Positions 23,621 through 34,500 of a DNA stretch of 64,000 nt are shown here, piece by piece (the first letter of the stretch is position 1; each line of letters starts with the position of its first letter). This DNA is from Topomyia yanbarensis. Lineage: Eukaryota; Arthropoda; Insecta; Diptera; Culicidae. The notes beneath the pieces are model-generated. The model saw only the letters and a program-made list of their open reading frames with translations. It ran no database searches and was not told the origin of the DNA. A program made the position numbers and the translations under genes. Location of the stretch: assembly GCF_030247195.1 (NCBI RefSeq), contig NC_080671.1:432512539-432576538 (forward strand). The letters run 5' to 3'.

Positions 23621-23870
23621 TCTCTTTTCTCTTTTCTCTTTTCTCTTCTTTATATTTATCTTTTTTCACTTCTCTTGTTGTTCATATTTTCTCATTTTTT
23701 GTTCTCTTTACTTTTTCTCTCTCTCTCTAATTTTGTTTCCTTTTTTGTTTCGATTATAGATCGTTTTTCACTTCTTTTTTTCTACTTCTATTTATTTTCT
23801 CTGTTCTTTTTCATCTGTTATCTTTTTTTCTCTTTTATCTTTTTTATTGTTTTTCTGTTTTTGGATACCC
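23621..23870 (+). repeat. Degenerate pyrimidine-rich tail of the satellite
   Basis: CTCTTTT units (a third heptamer variant) run to about 23,648 and dissolve into a T/C-rich tract with TTCTCTTT, TTTATTTTC and TCTCTCTC runs. It looks like the decayed edge of the satellite. Hydrophobic Phe/Leu-rich frames here are spurious. Confidence 0.8.
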
Positions 23871-25712
23871 AAGTCAAACTTGAAAGGTGGAAGTGGGTCT
23901 CTTTGATCTGACAAAATTAGTAGCACAAACTTGATACAGCAGTACAATCATAAAATTAACTCTAAAATTTAAAATAATCACTCTGAGTTGTTTCCGAAAA
24001 TAATGCGTTCAGATTTTTTTCACATTTTTAATGTGAGGCCTTTATATAAAGTGGAGTTTGTTGATATTTTTGGGATGCTTTTAAAACAATACGTTGTTGG
24101 GTAAAAATAGGAAGCGCTGCTACAATTTGCGTCAACAAATTATTAGACATAGACAGAAAACGAATTCGTTTCAACAAATCACTATATCTGTTTCAAAACC
24201 TACGCAACCTGTCACCCGAACTTACCTAAACTATCACCAACACTTCGTTGATGAGACAATTAAATTTGAAACACGGAACATTTCCATACAACCCCACACT
24301 AAAAGGTCGCTCGGTTGGCCCTGCCACTATTCCTGCGAACACATTCACTTCGGTAAGTCTACAACCGTGTACACGCACCTATACCGTTGACTGACCCACC
24401 GGGGACGTCTAAAATAAGACATTCTGGTCGGATTAATTATTCCGGCTACTCTGATGTCACCATCAAACAGCGACCACGATCTAGTCGCCATCATGGTAGT
24501 GAAGCCCATCACCACCACGCAACCGGGCTGCGTCGAGTGGCTGAGGACTGTCCCCCGGAGGGGGAGAACACAGCAGGCGAGCAGAAACAATAAACAAAAC
24601 AAAAATAAACAAAAATAAACAAAAACACATCGACCCCAACTTCATTCAACGCAACAACAAGTCGCTTCATCATCACAGATTGGGTGGAGATAACAGTTGG
24701 TCGTTGGTGAGTTCGCCGGGGAGCTTCATCTATTTGAAAGCAGCTGTGCTGAAGTTGAAAATGTGTTTTAGAATGTGAATCGGCATTTCATTTCATTTAC
24801 TGTATACTTCGATTTTTTAAAGGTTTTCACTTTGCGAAGCACTGTTACTGCTTATTGGGAACTACGTAAATCTCAGTAGTTCATTTTTCTAGACTGTTCC
24901 TTTATAACTAATTTATTAATCATTCTCCTACTTTCAAGAGTTTTTTTATGTATTTATGTATATCTATTAAAAGACTTCTTCTAGGTTAGAGCGATCGTTT
25001 CCAAAATGGAAATAGCCAATTCATTCTAATAATGGAATGTCAGAAAACGTTATTTCACAAGATTTAATAGAAAATAAGATTGGTCTGTTGTTGTTGCCAT
25101 TTAAAATCGAATAATAATTGATAATAGAAATTGACCTGAACAGGGAGCACACTTTTGGAGCTGAGTTTGACAGTAACACAATCGTGGTGGAATTCAAAAG
25201 TTTAAAAAAAACACTGTTATTAGGATAACGTGGAATCGTAAATTTGCAAAGTAGATCGTGCTAGTATACCTTCTACTTTAACAATTACTTGAAACTTACC
25301 ATATGAGAACATTGTCTTATCATCTAAAACAGCATTTTTATCCAGAAAATCAAGCACGCAAGCGCACCATTTTTTAAATATCAAATCTGCTTATTCTGTG
25401 CAACCACCAGCCGAAAATCTCGACTGATCAGAACAGTAGGCGGGCAGACAACGACGAGTTGGTGGGCATTGTCAGATTTTCTCAAAATTCTGACAGCTTT
25501 CCTCATTCCCGTCCCGTCGTCCATTTATTCCATGGCCGAAGTAAAAATGTTTCCTCCCACACACAACTTTTCTTTTCACATTGTTTTCCGCATTGCATGG
25601 TTCGGAAAAGTTAAAGAATCGACGGAAAGTGTGGAACCCTTCTAAATACTATGAGGGAGAAAACGTGACACTGAAGTTGGCTTGAAAAATTGTGAGCAGC
25701 TTTGAAATAAAT
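23871..25712. other. Sequence without a supported gene
   Basis: No coding or transposon signature was recognised. Near 24,590-24,630 there is a short AAATAAACA-type tandem run. The frames at 24,094-24,602 have no recognisable family and overlap on both strands. Confidence 0.35.
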
Positions 25713-26610
25713 TATGTTCTTTACTGACACAGTTAACCTCAATTTTTGACAGTTCATTAATACTGATTGTATGAACTTAGAAAATTTTTATGGACGACTA
25801 GATTCGCTCGAAGCAAATCGCCAAGAATTTTTCTCAGTCCATGTAAACAGTACATGTGAACTATCAAAACTGAGCAACTAGGTTCTTTACTGGCACAGTT
25901 AACCTCACTTTTCTTGACAGTTCGCTTGTACGGTTTACATGAACTTAGAAAAATTTGTGGACGACTAGATTCGCTCGAAAAAAATCGTAAAGAATTTTTC
26001 TAAGTCCATGTAAACAGTACAAGCGAACTATCAAAAATGAACACTCGGTTCATTTGTGACGTCAGCGTAAAGTATTCATTTGTGACGTTAGTGAGTTCTA
26101 CAAGATAACGACACGAATGAACTCGTGATAAATTAAGTTCATGTTTGACATTTCTTGAGCGTTTTTTCAAAACGTCATATCTGCAATGAGTTACTCTCTT
26201 TGTTTACTTTCTCTTCTGTTAATAATTCGGTCACTTTAACATTTATCCCTCAGCTCTTTGCATAATATGCTAGTTAAAAACACCGTCTTTCGATCTGTAC
26301 TGTAAAATAGGTGAAAAGTGTTATAGTGACGCCGTAAAAATCGAAAGAGAAAGTGTAAACAGAGAGTAACTCGTTGCAGATATGACGTTTTGAAAAAACG
26401 CTCAAGATTTGAATACTTTACGCTGACGTCATAAATGAACTCGATGTTCATTTTTGACAGTTCGCTTGTACTGTTTACATGGACTTAGAAAAATTCTTTC
26501 CGATTTGCTTCGAGTGAATCTAGTAGTCCACGAATTTTTCTAAGTCCATGTAAACAGCACAAGTGAACTGTCAAGAAAAGTAAGGTTAACTGTGTCAGTA
26601 AAGAACCTAA
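25713..26610. mobile_element. Foldback element, family A copy 2, with duplicated left arm
   Basis: The ends are AGGTTCTTTACTG and its complement CAGTAAAGAACCT (26,595-26,608). The left arm occurs twice in tandem, at 25,713-25,870 and 25,879-26,035, while the right arm (about 26,440-26,610) occurs once. Each arm is itself a small hairpin built from GACAGTTCGCTTGTAC and TTTACATG...CTTAGAAAAAT. The middle (26,185-26,375, TTTGTTTAC, GCATAATATGCTAGT, ATCGAAAGAG) matches the interior of the foldback at 2.7-3.2 kb. TGACGTCA-like words flank it on both sides. No transposase frame. Confidence 0.8.
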
Positions 26611-26699
26611 TACAGTAGACCAGTAAGTATTCATCTGAGACACGGGGATTCATTCTATCTATTTGAATCGATATTTGAAACTTTTGCTTCCAGATATTG

Positions 26700-27740
26700 C
26701 ACAGTGAGAAATATATTTAAACAAAAATATGCGTGGACCTTTTATAACCTAACCTGGTTGCTCGAGAGCGGCCAAAAACGAAGATGGAGATTGCCGCCAT
26801 TAAGAATGTTCCATGAGCGACATAGAAGAACGAGAACTCCGCGCAGTAAAGCCTTAGGTAGATTAATCTCACTGTACCCAGAGGTTGGTCAAAAATGACA
26901 AAAACCATCCTAGAAGCCGAATGCATGAAGCGGCTACAGTTCGGCACGGGAGAACAACATGGTGAGTTGAGGACAACCAGGAAAAAAAACTTCATACGAT
27001 GAAAGCGTGGATACGATGAAAAGAATAATCGCGGAGGCAGAGTGAATCTTTGTCGGGAATAACGCGGAACATCCTTCTAAACGATCATCAACATGAGAAG
27101 GAAAACCTTCCCGGTGCCGGTGATGATTAACGGAACGGGAGTTTGTTGATAGATCGTACAAGCGTCGCTGGTGCAAGGTTCACTTAGCGTTATAATTAAA
27201 CGAACAAACAAATCTAATGAGTATGTATTGTGGATGATTGACGGTCTGTGGATCTGCCCACGCTAGACGAAGTGCGAAATGCTATTCGGGAACTGAAAAC
27301 AACAAGGCCGTTGGGAAGGACGAAATCCCGATCAGAACGTCTAAAAATCGGGGATAGCCCGGTGTACAAAGCAGTCCAACGCGTGATTAGGATGAGCTGA
27401 GTGGAAGAGGAGATGCCTTTCAATTGGTTGCCCGGACTCACAGGGCCTTTCTGTACAAAAATAACTATAAACTCGAGCGTAATAACTATCGAGGAGGAAC
27501 GATCCTCAATGCCGCTTTTAAGATGGAACCTTTATCGGGAAATACTAAACTGGGTTTCGAGAAGTACGATCAACGACGGGTCAGATGTTAATCCCGCGAC
27601 AAAGTCTGTATAAATTACGAGAATGCGGACTGTGGATTTCAAGGCAGCGTACGGTACAGTGAAACGAAATGAACTATGGAAAATAGTGCCTGAATATGAA
27701 TTTTCGCGAAGAGTGGTTTAGCTGATTCATATGCCGGAGA
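26700..27740 (+). pseudogene. Decayed RTE-type retrotransposon reverse transcriptase
   Basis: Piecewise translation gives MRRKTFPVPVMIN, LPTLDEVRNAIRELK, KDEIP, VYKAVQRVIRM, then NYRG-like and ILNAAFKM, and finally DFKAAYGTVKRNELWKI. This order of motifs (region before RT, RT block 1-2, and the block A Asp in DFKAAY) is that of RTE-clade non-LTR retrotransposons as known from insects. Many frameshifts and in-frame stops separate the pieces, and the catalytic YxDD block lies beyond the recognisable end. It is a 5' and 3' truncated fossil with no function expected. Clade assignment is by eye and only moderately secure. Confidence 0.7.
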
Positions 27741-27970
27741 GTTTTTGTTGATTTAAAATCAAGCGACAGTACAGTCGACTCGTTTGTAACGTTAGCTGAG
27801 TTAAAACGAGACGACACTTTCTAATTTTTGTTCAGTATAGCACTCGAAAATGTTATAGTCCGTCCGCATCCGTTATCACCTATTTTTATAAAGTGATTAA
27901 TCAACAGTACACTAAGGTTTTTTACACGTTTTTTCGCGCGGTTTTCTTACACGGCTTTTTTTTTACTGAA

Positions 27971-28412
27971 CCGGAAGACGCCATCTTGGTTTTCGAAATG
28001 GCCTCAAGCATCGATATTTGGCGTCTATTCATCAATCCCGTTCCAAAAACACCCATATTGATTGAGTTTCGAAAAATTCCACTTAATCACATGTCGCCAC
28101 CTTACTTTTTAAATTTTACTCGGCTGTCGATATTTGGCGTCTACTCGTTAAGCCCGTTCTAAAAATATCCATTTTGGCAGGGTTTTGGAGAATTCAGCCC
28201 TACCGGAAGTCACCATCTTGATTTTAAAAATGGCCTCAAACATTGATATTTGGCGTCTACTCGTCAAGCCCGTTCAAAAAAAATCCATTTTGGTAGGGTT
28301 TTAGAAAATTCCACTTAACCGGAAGTCGCCATCTTGCTTTCTAAAATTGTCTCAGACATAGACATTTGGAGTCTACTCGCTAATACTGTTTCGAAAACAA
28401 CCATATTGTTGA
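27971..28412 (+). repeat. Four-copy ~116-bp tandem repeat
   Basis: Each unit holds CCGGAAGTCGCCATCTTG, an AAATGGCCTCA segment, GATATTTGGCGTCTACTCG and CATTTTGGTAGGGTTT. The GATATTTGGCGTCTACTCG landmark falls near 28,012, 28,130, 28,246 and 28,365, giving a period of 116-119 nt. Copies differ by about a fifth of positions, so the array is old. The four units end before 28,420. Confidence 0.85.
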
Positions 28413-28649
28413 AATGCGAGGCGAAAAGAAGCGTCAAGATTCGGCTTTTCCACTTTTCCAAAAATCTTGCATTGAAATGGACTTATAATTAAAGAATAAA
28501 AACAGAAACCGTGTTAATTGCCGTGCAAAAAACTTGCTCAAAAATCGTCTAAGTCTTTTGCATTTGATAAAAGGCAGTTTTTTGAGGTTCTTTGTTTGTT
28601 TAGCGTTTATCGAACCCTCTAGGGGACATGGCCTTCAATGTACGTGGGA

Positions 28650-29560
28650 AATACGCATGGTCTCAGTTACCAATTTGCGGTGGATCAATCATGGTCATTA
28701 TAATAATTTTTACTAGTCGTATCGAGTACTTTCATATACTTTTGAGCTTTGAGTAGAGGCCGCGCGGCATCCAGTGGCAGAAGCCGCTAATTGATCCACT
28801 GGTTTCCTGCTTCTATATAATTATTTTTGTACAAAATTGATAAATAATCCATATTATGCTTTTTCTCTATTCGTGATAAATCTACTTGCTTCTCTTTCCA
28901 GTAGATAGAATAATAATGAAGCACGCGGGCACCATACCAACTAAGGTTCTCAGTACGGTTAATGCTTATTTTGGGCCGCTCAAAATTATTTCAAATTCTC
29001 GTCGCGAAAACCAATCGAGAATGTGTTTCTAAATATTTATAGCAAGCCGTTACAATAGCTTTGTTCCAGTACCTGGAAGCTGCTCCCGAGCAAAACAGGA
29101 GCAAACAACTTGCTCCGTTTTTCTTCGGCTTGTTACAAGAAGAAGAAAAATAGGAAAAGAGAATACAGCACCGGTTTTCTGCCTGTTGGCTCTGGAGTAT
29201 TTCAAATTTCTGGGACTGGGACAATCCTAATATTCCTAAAATGAGTCTCCTGGTGGTCTGGTATGCAGAGACTCTTAAAATATTGAACAGTGCGTGAAGC
29301 CCAGCACAGTTTTGAATCATAGCGATTCGATTCGAAACTGTAATGGATATCACACGCGATTCAAAACTTTAAGAGTCTCTGGGCACCCAACTAACCCTAC
29401 CAACAATCTCCCTCCTCCAATCACACTTGTGGTACTGTTAATTGTATATACGGCCTCTAGCAACAGCAAGTATTGGACTAACATTCCTTCCCTCTCCTGC
29501 TACGATATATGTTCGGATCTGGCCTGATTTGCTACTCCCTTTGCTGGCATGTGTATAGAA
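28650..29560 (+). repeat. Family B dispersed repeat, copy 1
   Basis: Long direct match to 31,481-32,815. Landmarks: GAAATACGCATGGTCT, CTAGTCGTATCGAGTACTTT, GAGTAGAGGCCG, GTGATAAATCT, CAGTACGGTTAATGCTTATT, CACCGGTTTTCT and GTATGCAGAGACTCTTAAAA. A short inverted pair, GAGACTCTTAAA and TTTAAGAGTCTC, lies near 29,266 and 29,370. It encodes no recognisable protein and its class is unknown. The distal part (ACAATCTCCCTCCTCC, GGCCTCTAGCA) is shared with 47,925-48,480. Confidence 0.8.
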
Positions 29561-29814
29561 GTCAAAATGCTTAATATCTTATTCTGAATTAGTTGCTAAT
29601 TAGTATGTTAGATTCACATTTCAGTTTTGTACCTTATTTTATTATTTCCCGTTATATCAATTTGAAAATTTCTATTTCTGTTTTATTACAAATTGAAATT
29701 GATGTAACTCCCCTAAGCTGATTGGATTGACGGTAGTGCTAATATCTTCGTACAGCGTTACATGTCGTAAGCTCATCTTACCTTTACAGAATGAATGTCT
29801 TAATTAACATGTTG

Positions 29815-30053
29815 TTTCCTCTTTCGTTGTTTCTCAACGATACTAAAAATAACACGGGAAAACGAAATACAATACAAAAGCCTACGTGATTAAAAGAACG
29901 CACAAAAAACATACAAACGCTCAATCGATTCGCGATAATACAAACGCAGTCGCAAACGCGCGTTTCATGTGCCAACACTCAAACGTCCTTTATTGCGCGA
30001 TCATGAAACATACTCGTCTGGGGGCTCCCACCGTACAAATATACACTAAACAA
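29815..30053 (-). repeat. Family C dispersed repeat, fragment
   Basis: Contains the CpG-bearing words of family C (CCTACGTGATTAAAAGAACG, CGATTCGCGATAATACAAACG, GCGCGATCATGAAAC), seen in reverse complement at 39.5-40.2 and 53.8-56.1 kb. Ends at the target site of the Harbinger-like MITE. Confidence 0.65.
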
Positions 30054-30056
30054 TAA

Positions 30057-31112
30057 GGGCCGATTTATTCACCCTCGCATAAAATTTTAAACCTGGTTCA
30101 TCAGTAGGGGACGGTAGGGAGTTGTGAACATAGTTTTGTTTTCGGAGTATAACTACCATAAATATTGGTCGATTTTCAATGTTAGACCTGGTATTTGTTA
30201 AGAGACGAATGACCACAAAGTTAAAGTCCCCACAAATAAAACAATCCTATCTTATCCGTTAAGGACACCTTAATACATCCGCAGGCTGAAGCAATTTAAA
30301 AAAATCATTGTCTTGTTTAAGATATGACAGAATGCATGAAATGCGTGGAATTGGCATTTTTTAGTTTGGTGGGGAGTTGTGACCCATCGCAAAAAGTAGA
30401 AGAGATGGAATATTTTTGTGATTTATTTTTATTAGGGCTATAGAAGATAAATTTTAAGATATTTCTAAACTAAAGATGAGATGGAAAAGTGATCTGATCC
30501 GCAATGAGTCGGTGACAACATGATTCGCGCCAAGCCACTTGAATTCGCGGTTGTGGCACGGTGAAATTAAAATTGTGGCAGAATCCTGTTCTTCGCATAA
30601 AATTGAACATTTTTATATCATAATATGTATGATTCGTCCCTGATTTTTGAATTATGATACTGTTCTACTTAAAAAAATACTATAACCCACTGAAATGTAC
30701 GGTTCACAACTCCCCACTTTGCATATCTTCGAAAAAAAAACATATTTCCATCGACATACTAAAGGTTCTTCCATTTTTTTTGTCGATGAAAGCCAATTAC
30801 CCAAGGAATGTTTTGTACTAATTTACTTTCAAATCAGTTACATAACGGGACTCCACATACCACAAATACAACTGAGTAAAAAAAAACTTTTTGTTTGGTA
30901 TATTTAGTCGATAGTTACCTAAACACAAAGAACATGAGTTAATGCAACATTTGCTAATGAGAAAGTGACGCCATGACAGTAGAAACATATAACAGTAGTT
31001 ACCACATTTTTATCATCTATAGCTTAGCGGGAATTGACGGTGTTCACAACTCCCCACCGTCCTCTACGTTTAAACCTGGCTTAAGCGTAAGCGAGGGTGA
31101 AGAAATCGGCCC
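30057..31112. mobile_element. Harbinger-like MITE, 1,056 bp, TAA target duplication
   Basis: The ends are GGGCCGATTTATTCACCCT and the complement of GGGCCGATTTCTTCACCCT, followed by CGC on both sides, so the TIR matches over at least 21 of 22 positions. The flanking trinucleotides are TAA at 30,054-30,056 and TAA at 31,113-31,115. A 3-bp TWA duplication with GGGCC-type ends is the signature of PIF/Harbinger elements. A second, inner inverted pair carries GGGAGTTGTGAAC and its complement GTTCACAACTCCC, with two further copies of the same word inside (near 30,372 and 30,702). No transposase frame is present, so it is non-autonomous. Confidence 0.88.
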
Positions 31113-31115
31113 TAA

Positions 31116-31465
31116 GTCAAGGCACCATTGTTGTAGAACACAGTGAGCATGAGCTACTCACTTTCTCCCTTCATCTGAACCGTACACTCAAAATTAAACA
31201 TCAGAGTGACGGCCAGTGTGAACATTCAAAAGCCTACGCGAATATGTAAACGACTATTATAACCGTCTAGTCGTTTAAACAACAAAATCAAACAGCTAGC
31301 ATCCGCAGTATAAAAACGTCCACGCGATAAAACGCTTTAACATAGAAAAAGGTCGTGTTGTTCGCGATAATACAAATCTGGTCCCGCATGCGATCTCGCA
31401 TGCATAAAAACGCCTCGAGAAACAACTCATTACATTAGCACCAACGAATTTATAAACCATGTGTC
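31116..31465 (-). repeat. Family C dispersed repeat, fragment
   Basis: Family C words AAAGCCTACGCGAATATG, ACGCGATAAAACG, TTCGCGATAATACAAATC, GCATGCGATCTCGCATGC and AATTTATAAACC occur in the same order as at 33.5-33.7 kb. Confidence 0.65.
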
Positions 31466-31480
31466 AAGTGATGTGCGTGA

Positions 31481-32815
31481 GAAATACGCATGGTCTTATC
31501 TGAGTGCTGTAATCACAGTTGAATCATGTAGAACTGTATGAGGTTTAAGAATTGACTAGTCGCGAAAAGAATAAAAAATCAGTAACCAATTTGCAATAGA
31601 TCAATCATGTTCATTATAATAATTTTCCTAGTCGTATCGAGTACTTTCATATACTTTTGAGCTTTGAGTAGAGGCCGTGCGGCATCCAGTGACAGAAGCC
31701 ATTAGTTGATCCACTGGGTTCCTAATTATGTTTGTACAAAATTAATAAATTAATCCATATTATGCTTTTTCTCTATTCGTGATAAATCTGCTTGCTTCTC
31801 TTTCCAGTAGATAGAATAATAATGAAGCACGCGTGCGCGAAATTTCTAATATGGGCCTTATACCAACTAAGGTTCTCAGTACAATTAATGCTTATTTTGG
31901 TCCGCTCAAAATTATTTCAAAATCTAGTCGCGAAAACCAATCGAGCATGTGTCCAGATATTTATAGCACAGACTAACAGACATAACACTCGAAAACAATG
32001 CTTCGCCAACTTTAACGGACATTTTAAATATATTGGTAGTTGGGACTGTGGCCACATTTGCGATTATGGCACTACTGACATATGAACAAGCATATGGGGG
32101 ATAGACCACAGGAGCAAAAAAACTTGCTCCGTTTTACTCCGGCTTGTTATAAGAATAAAAAAATAAGAAAAGAGAAAACAGCACCGGTTTTCTACCAGTT
32201 TGCTCTGGAGTACTTCCAATTTCTCCTGGTACTGGAATAAACCTAGTATTCTTAAAATTAACCCGAGCAAAGTCGAACATCAAAATTACAACATGTAGAA
32301 TTCATATTTTGATAATAGCATCAAATTGAAATCTTATTGTGCTATCAGTTTTAGATTTTTAAACATGACATCAAATTTTGATCTCAATTTGTTACTTTGA
32401 AAAATTTTCTATGTTTATATTTCTTTGGCAAAACATCAAAGTGAATACATATTTTGTTATCAAAAAAATTCAACATCTCAATGAGCTTTCAATTTACTCT
32501 CACTGATAGCAGAATTAGTTTTCTGTTTGATGTCATAGGACAATTTTGCTGCTCTCAATTTTGATGTTTTAGCCGTTAAAACGACCAAAACGACAACAAC
32601 CTGAGTAATCATTTGCCGAACATCACAACATCAATTTTAGTTTTCAATTTGTTGTCAGACTCTTCTCGGGAAGCTAATGAGTTTCCTGGTGGTCGGGTAT
32701 GCAGAGACTCTTAAAATATTGAATCGTGCGTGAAGCACAGAACAGTTTTGAATCATAGGGATTGGATTCAAAACTGTTCCGGATGTCACACGCGATTCAA
32801 GATTTTAAGTCTCTG
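31481..32815 (+). repeat. Family B dispersed repeat, copy 2 (interrupted)
   Basis: Same landmarks and order as copy 1 at 28,650-29,560. It differs by an extra ~110-nt block near 31,965-32,100 and by a ~415-nt insertion at 32,259-32,675 described separately. Ends with GATGTCACACGCGATTCAAG and AAGTCTCTGAGTG. Confidence 0.8.
32259..32675. mobile_element. Word-rich MITE nested in family B copy 2
   Basis: Alignment with family B copy 1 shows a clean extra segment between CTTAAAAT and ATGAGTTTCCTGG (copy 1 reads CCTAAAATGAGTCTCCTGG). Its ends are imperfect inverted repeats, ACCCGAGCAAAGTC and the complement of TCCCGAGAAGAGTC. The interior repeats ACATCAAA or its complement many times (AACATCAAAATT, GACATCAAATTTTGAT, AACATCAAAGTG, CTCAATTTTGATGTT, ACATCAATTTT). 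No coding capacity. Exact target duplication not resolved. Confidence 0.75.
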
Positions 32816-34500
32816 AGTGTTGTTTCTTCTTTCGTTGTATCTCGGCGAAACTCAAAAAAACACGGGAATATGCAAACTACATACTATACAAAAACCTACG
32901 CAATTAAAAGAACGCACAAAATAACACGCAAACGCTCAAACGATTCGCGACGATGCAAAAGCGGTCGCAAACGCTATCATACAAGCGTTCTTACGCCCGC
33001 GATCTCGCAATCATAGAAACGTCCTGGCGATTAATTCAACGTGTTAGCACTTACAAATTTATAAACGCGGTCTTATTTGCCAACATACAAACGCTCGCTC
33101 TCGAGCGATCATGAAACACCACCCCACCACAAATTCCACTCAAAAATACAGCACGTATATACTAGGGTGGGACAAAAATTAGATTCCAGCACCAAGCAAC
33201 TTTATGGGTACCATTTGGGTCCTAGAACAACTGTGAAAATTCTTAGCTCGATCCATGAGACCATATTTTTGCGCCCACTTTTTAAAGTTTAACTTTCACA
33301 AAATAATTCCTTCAGGAGTCGTCCATTGCTTCCTAAAAATAAACCGTTATGTGGCGTTTATAGGAAATTTAACAAAGCAACAAAGTCTCGAAAACCATGA
33401 TACGATCCGATGTTTGAGAAAAAAGTTATTAAGCTGAAACCGATTGACGCTCTGACGATTGATAAAATATTTATTTTTTCTAGCACCGCTGCAGTTGGTT
33501 GTCCAATTGCGCACATTCTAAAGCCTACGCGAAAACGCAAACACGGTTATATAAACGAAATCAATCCGCGATATAAAAAAAAAACGCCCGCGCGATCAAA
33601 CACGTTAACATAGAAACGGTTGTGCCCATTGCGATAATGCAAATCTTTTCACGCATGCGATTTCGCGTACGTAGAAATGTTATAAACGGTGTGCAAAGTG
33701 TGATTAAAGTAACGGCCTTTCTCACGCGAATATGAATCGGTCACGTCACGGTCACGGAAGCCTCCTAGCCTCCTTTGTTCCTAGCAGCTAAAGTCCATGC
33801 CATCAACATTGGCCTAAAAATACACTTTTATACACTTGAAGTCTCAAGGCGTCATTGAAAGTATATTCTCAGAAAATAATTCTAACGATTGAAAAAGAAA
33901 AAAATCGATTTTTTTGAAGCGGACTAATAAGGAGACTTCATGAGTGAACGTTATAACGCTTATAAATTTATAATCGAGGTCTCAAGCGTCAGTTCGCGTT
34001 CGCGCGATCATGGCCGGAAGTCTCTACTATCGGTCCTAGGAAGCCTAGGAACAGGCCTTCATTCGCCCCAGAACAATAAAAAAAATTACGTTGATATATA
34101 CTATACAACACGTTCCATGGCGACATGACCGGGAAGTTTAGTGATATGAGAGAACACACTCTCTTCTAGCATCTGAACCGTTCACTGAAAATTAAGTATT
34201 AAATTCACGGTTCAAGAACAGACGAGAATGTGGGAATGGCTACACTGTTATAAACGCAAGATTACATACACGCTAGCACACGCATCATACAAACACCTAC
34301 GCGATCGAACACGTTAACATAACAACGCTCGAGCCCTTCGCGATATATACTATACAATACGTTACACAAAGGCAAAAATGCTATCATGATCATCCAACGC
34401 CCCAATAATTAAGGGTACGCTATGGCACTTATAACCTGATCAACGCGGTCTCAAGCGGGAACAAATAAGCGCTCATTCCTTAAGCTGTGTCATCAGTACC
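32816..34500 (-). repeat. Family C dispersed repeat, long inverted copy
   Basis: The reverse complement of this region matches 39,840-40,160 and 55,260-56,110: GATAGTAGAGACTTCCGG, CATGATCGCGCGAACG, GACCTCGATTATAAATTTAT and ACGTTCAC appear in the same order. Words such as TTAACATAGAAACG and CGATCATGAAACAC recur several times inside it, so it is itself internally repetitive. A segment starting TAGGGTGGGACAAAAATTAG at 33,163, about 330 bp long, looks foreign and is probably an inserted element whose right end was not resolved. Confidence 0.65.

Noticed and set aside
22278..23669. 463-codon minus-strand frame with ETRNEKR repeats
   Set aside because: Generated by a stop-free 7-nt satellite; both strands are open and no start context or non-repeat domain exists.
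23675..23911. Phe/Leu-rich 78-codon frame resembling a membrane protein
   Set aside because: Product of the pyrimidine-rich satellite edge; hydrophobicity comes from T-rich codons.
33163..33500. Possible element starting TAGGGTGGGACAAAAATTAG
   Set aside because: Only one plausible end was seen; no matching inverted end or target duplication, so it is mentioned only within family C.
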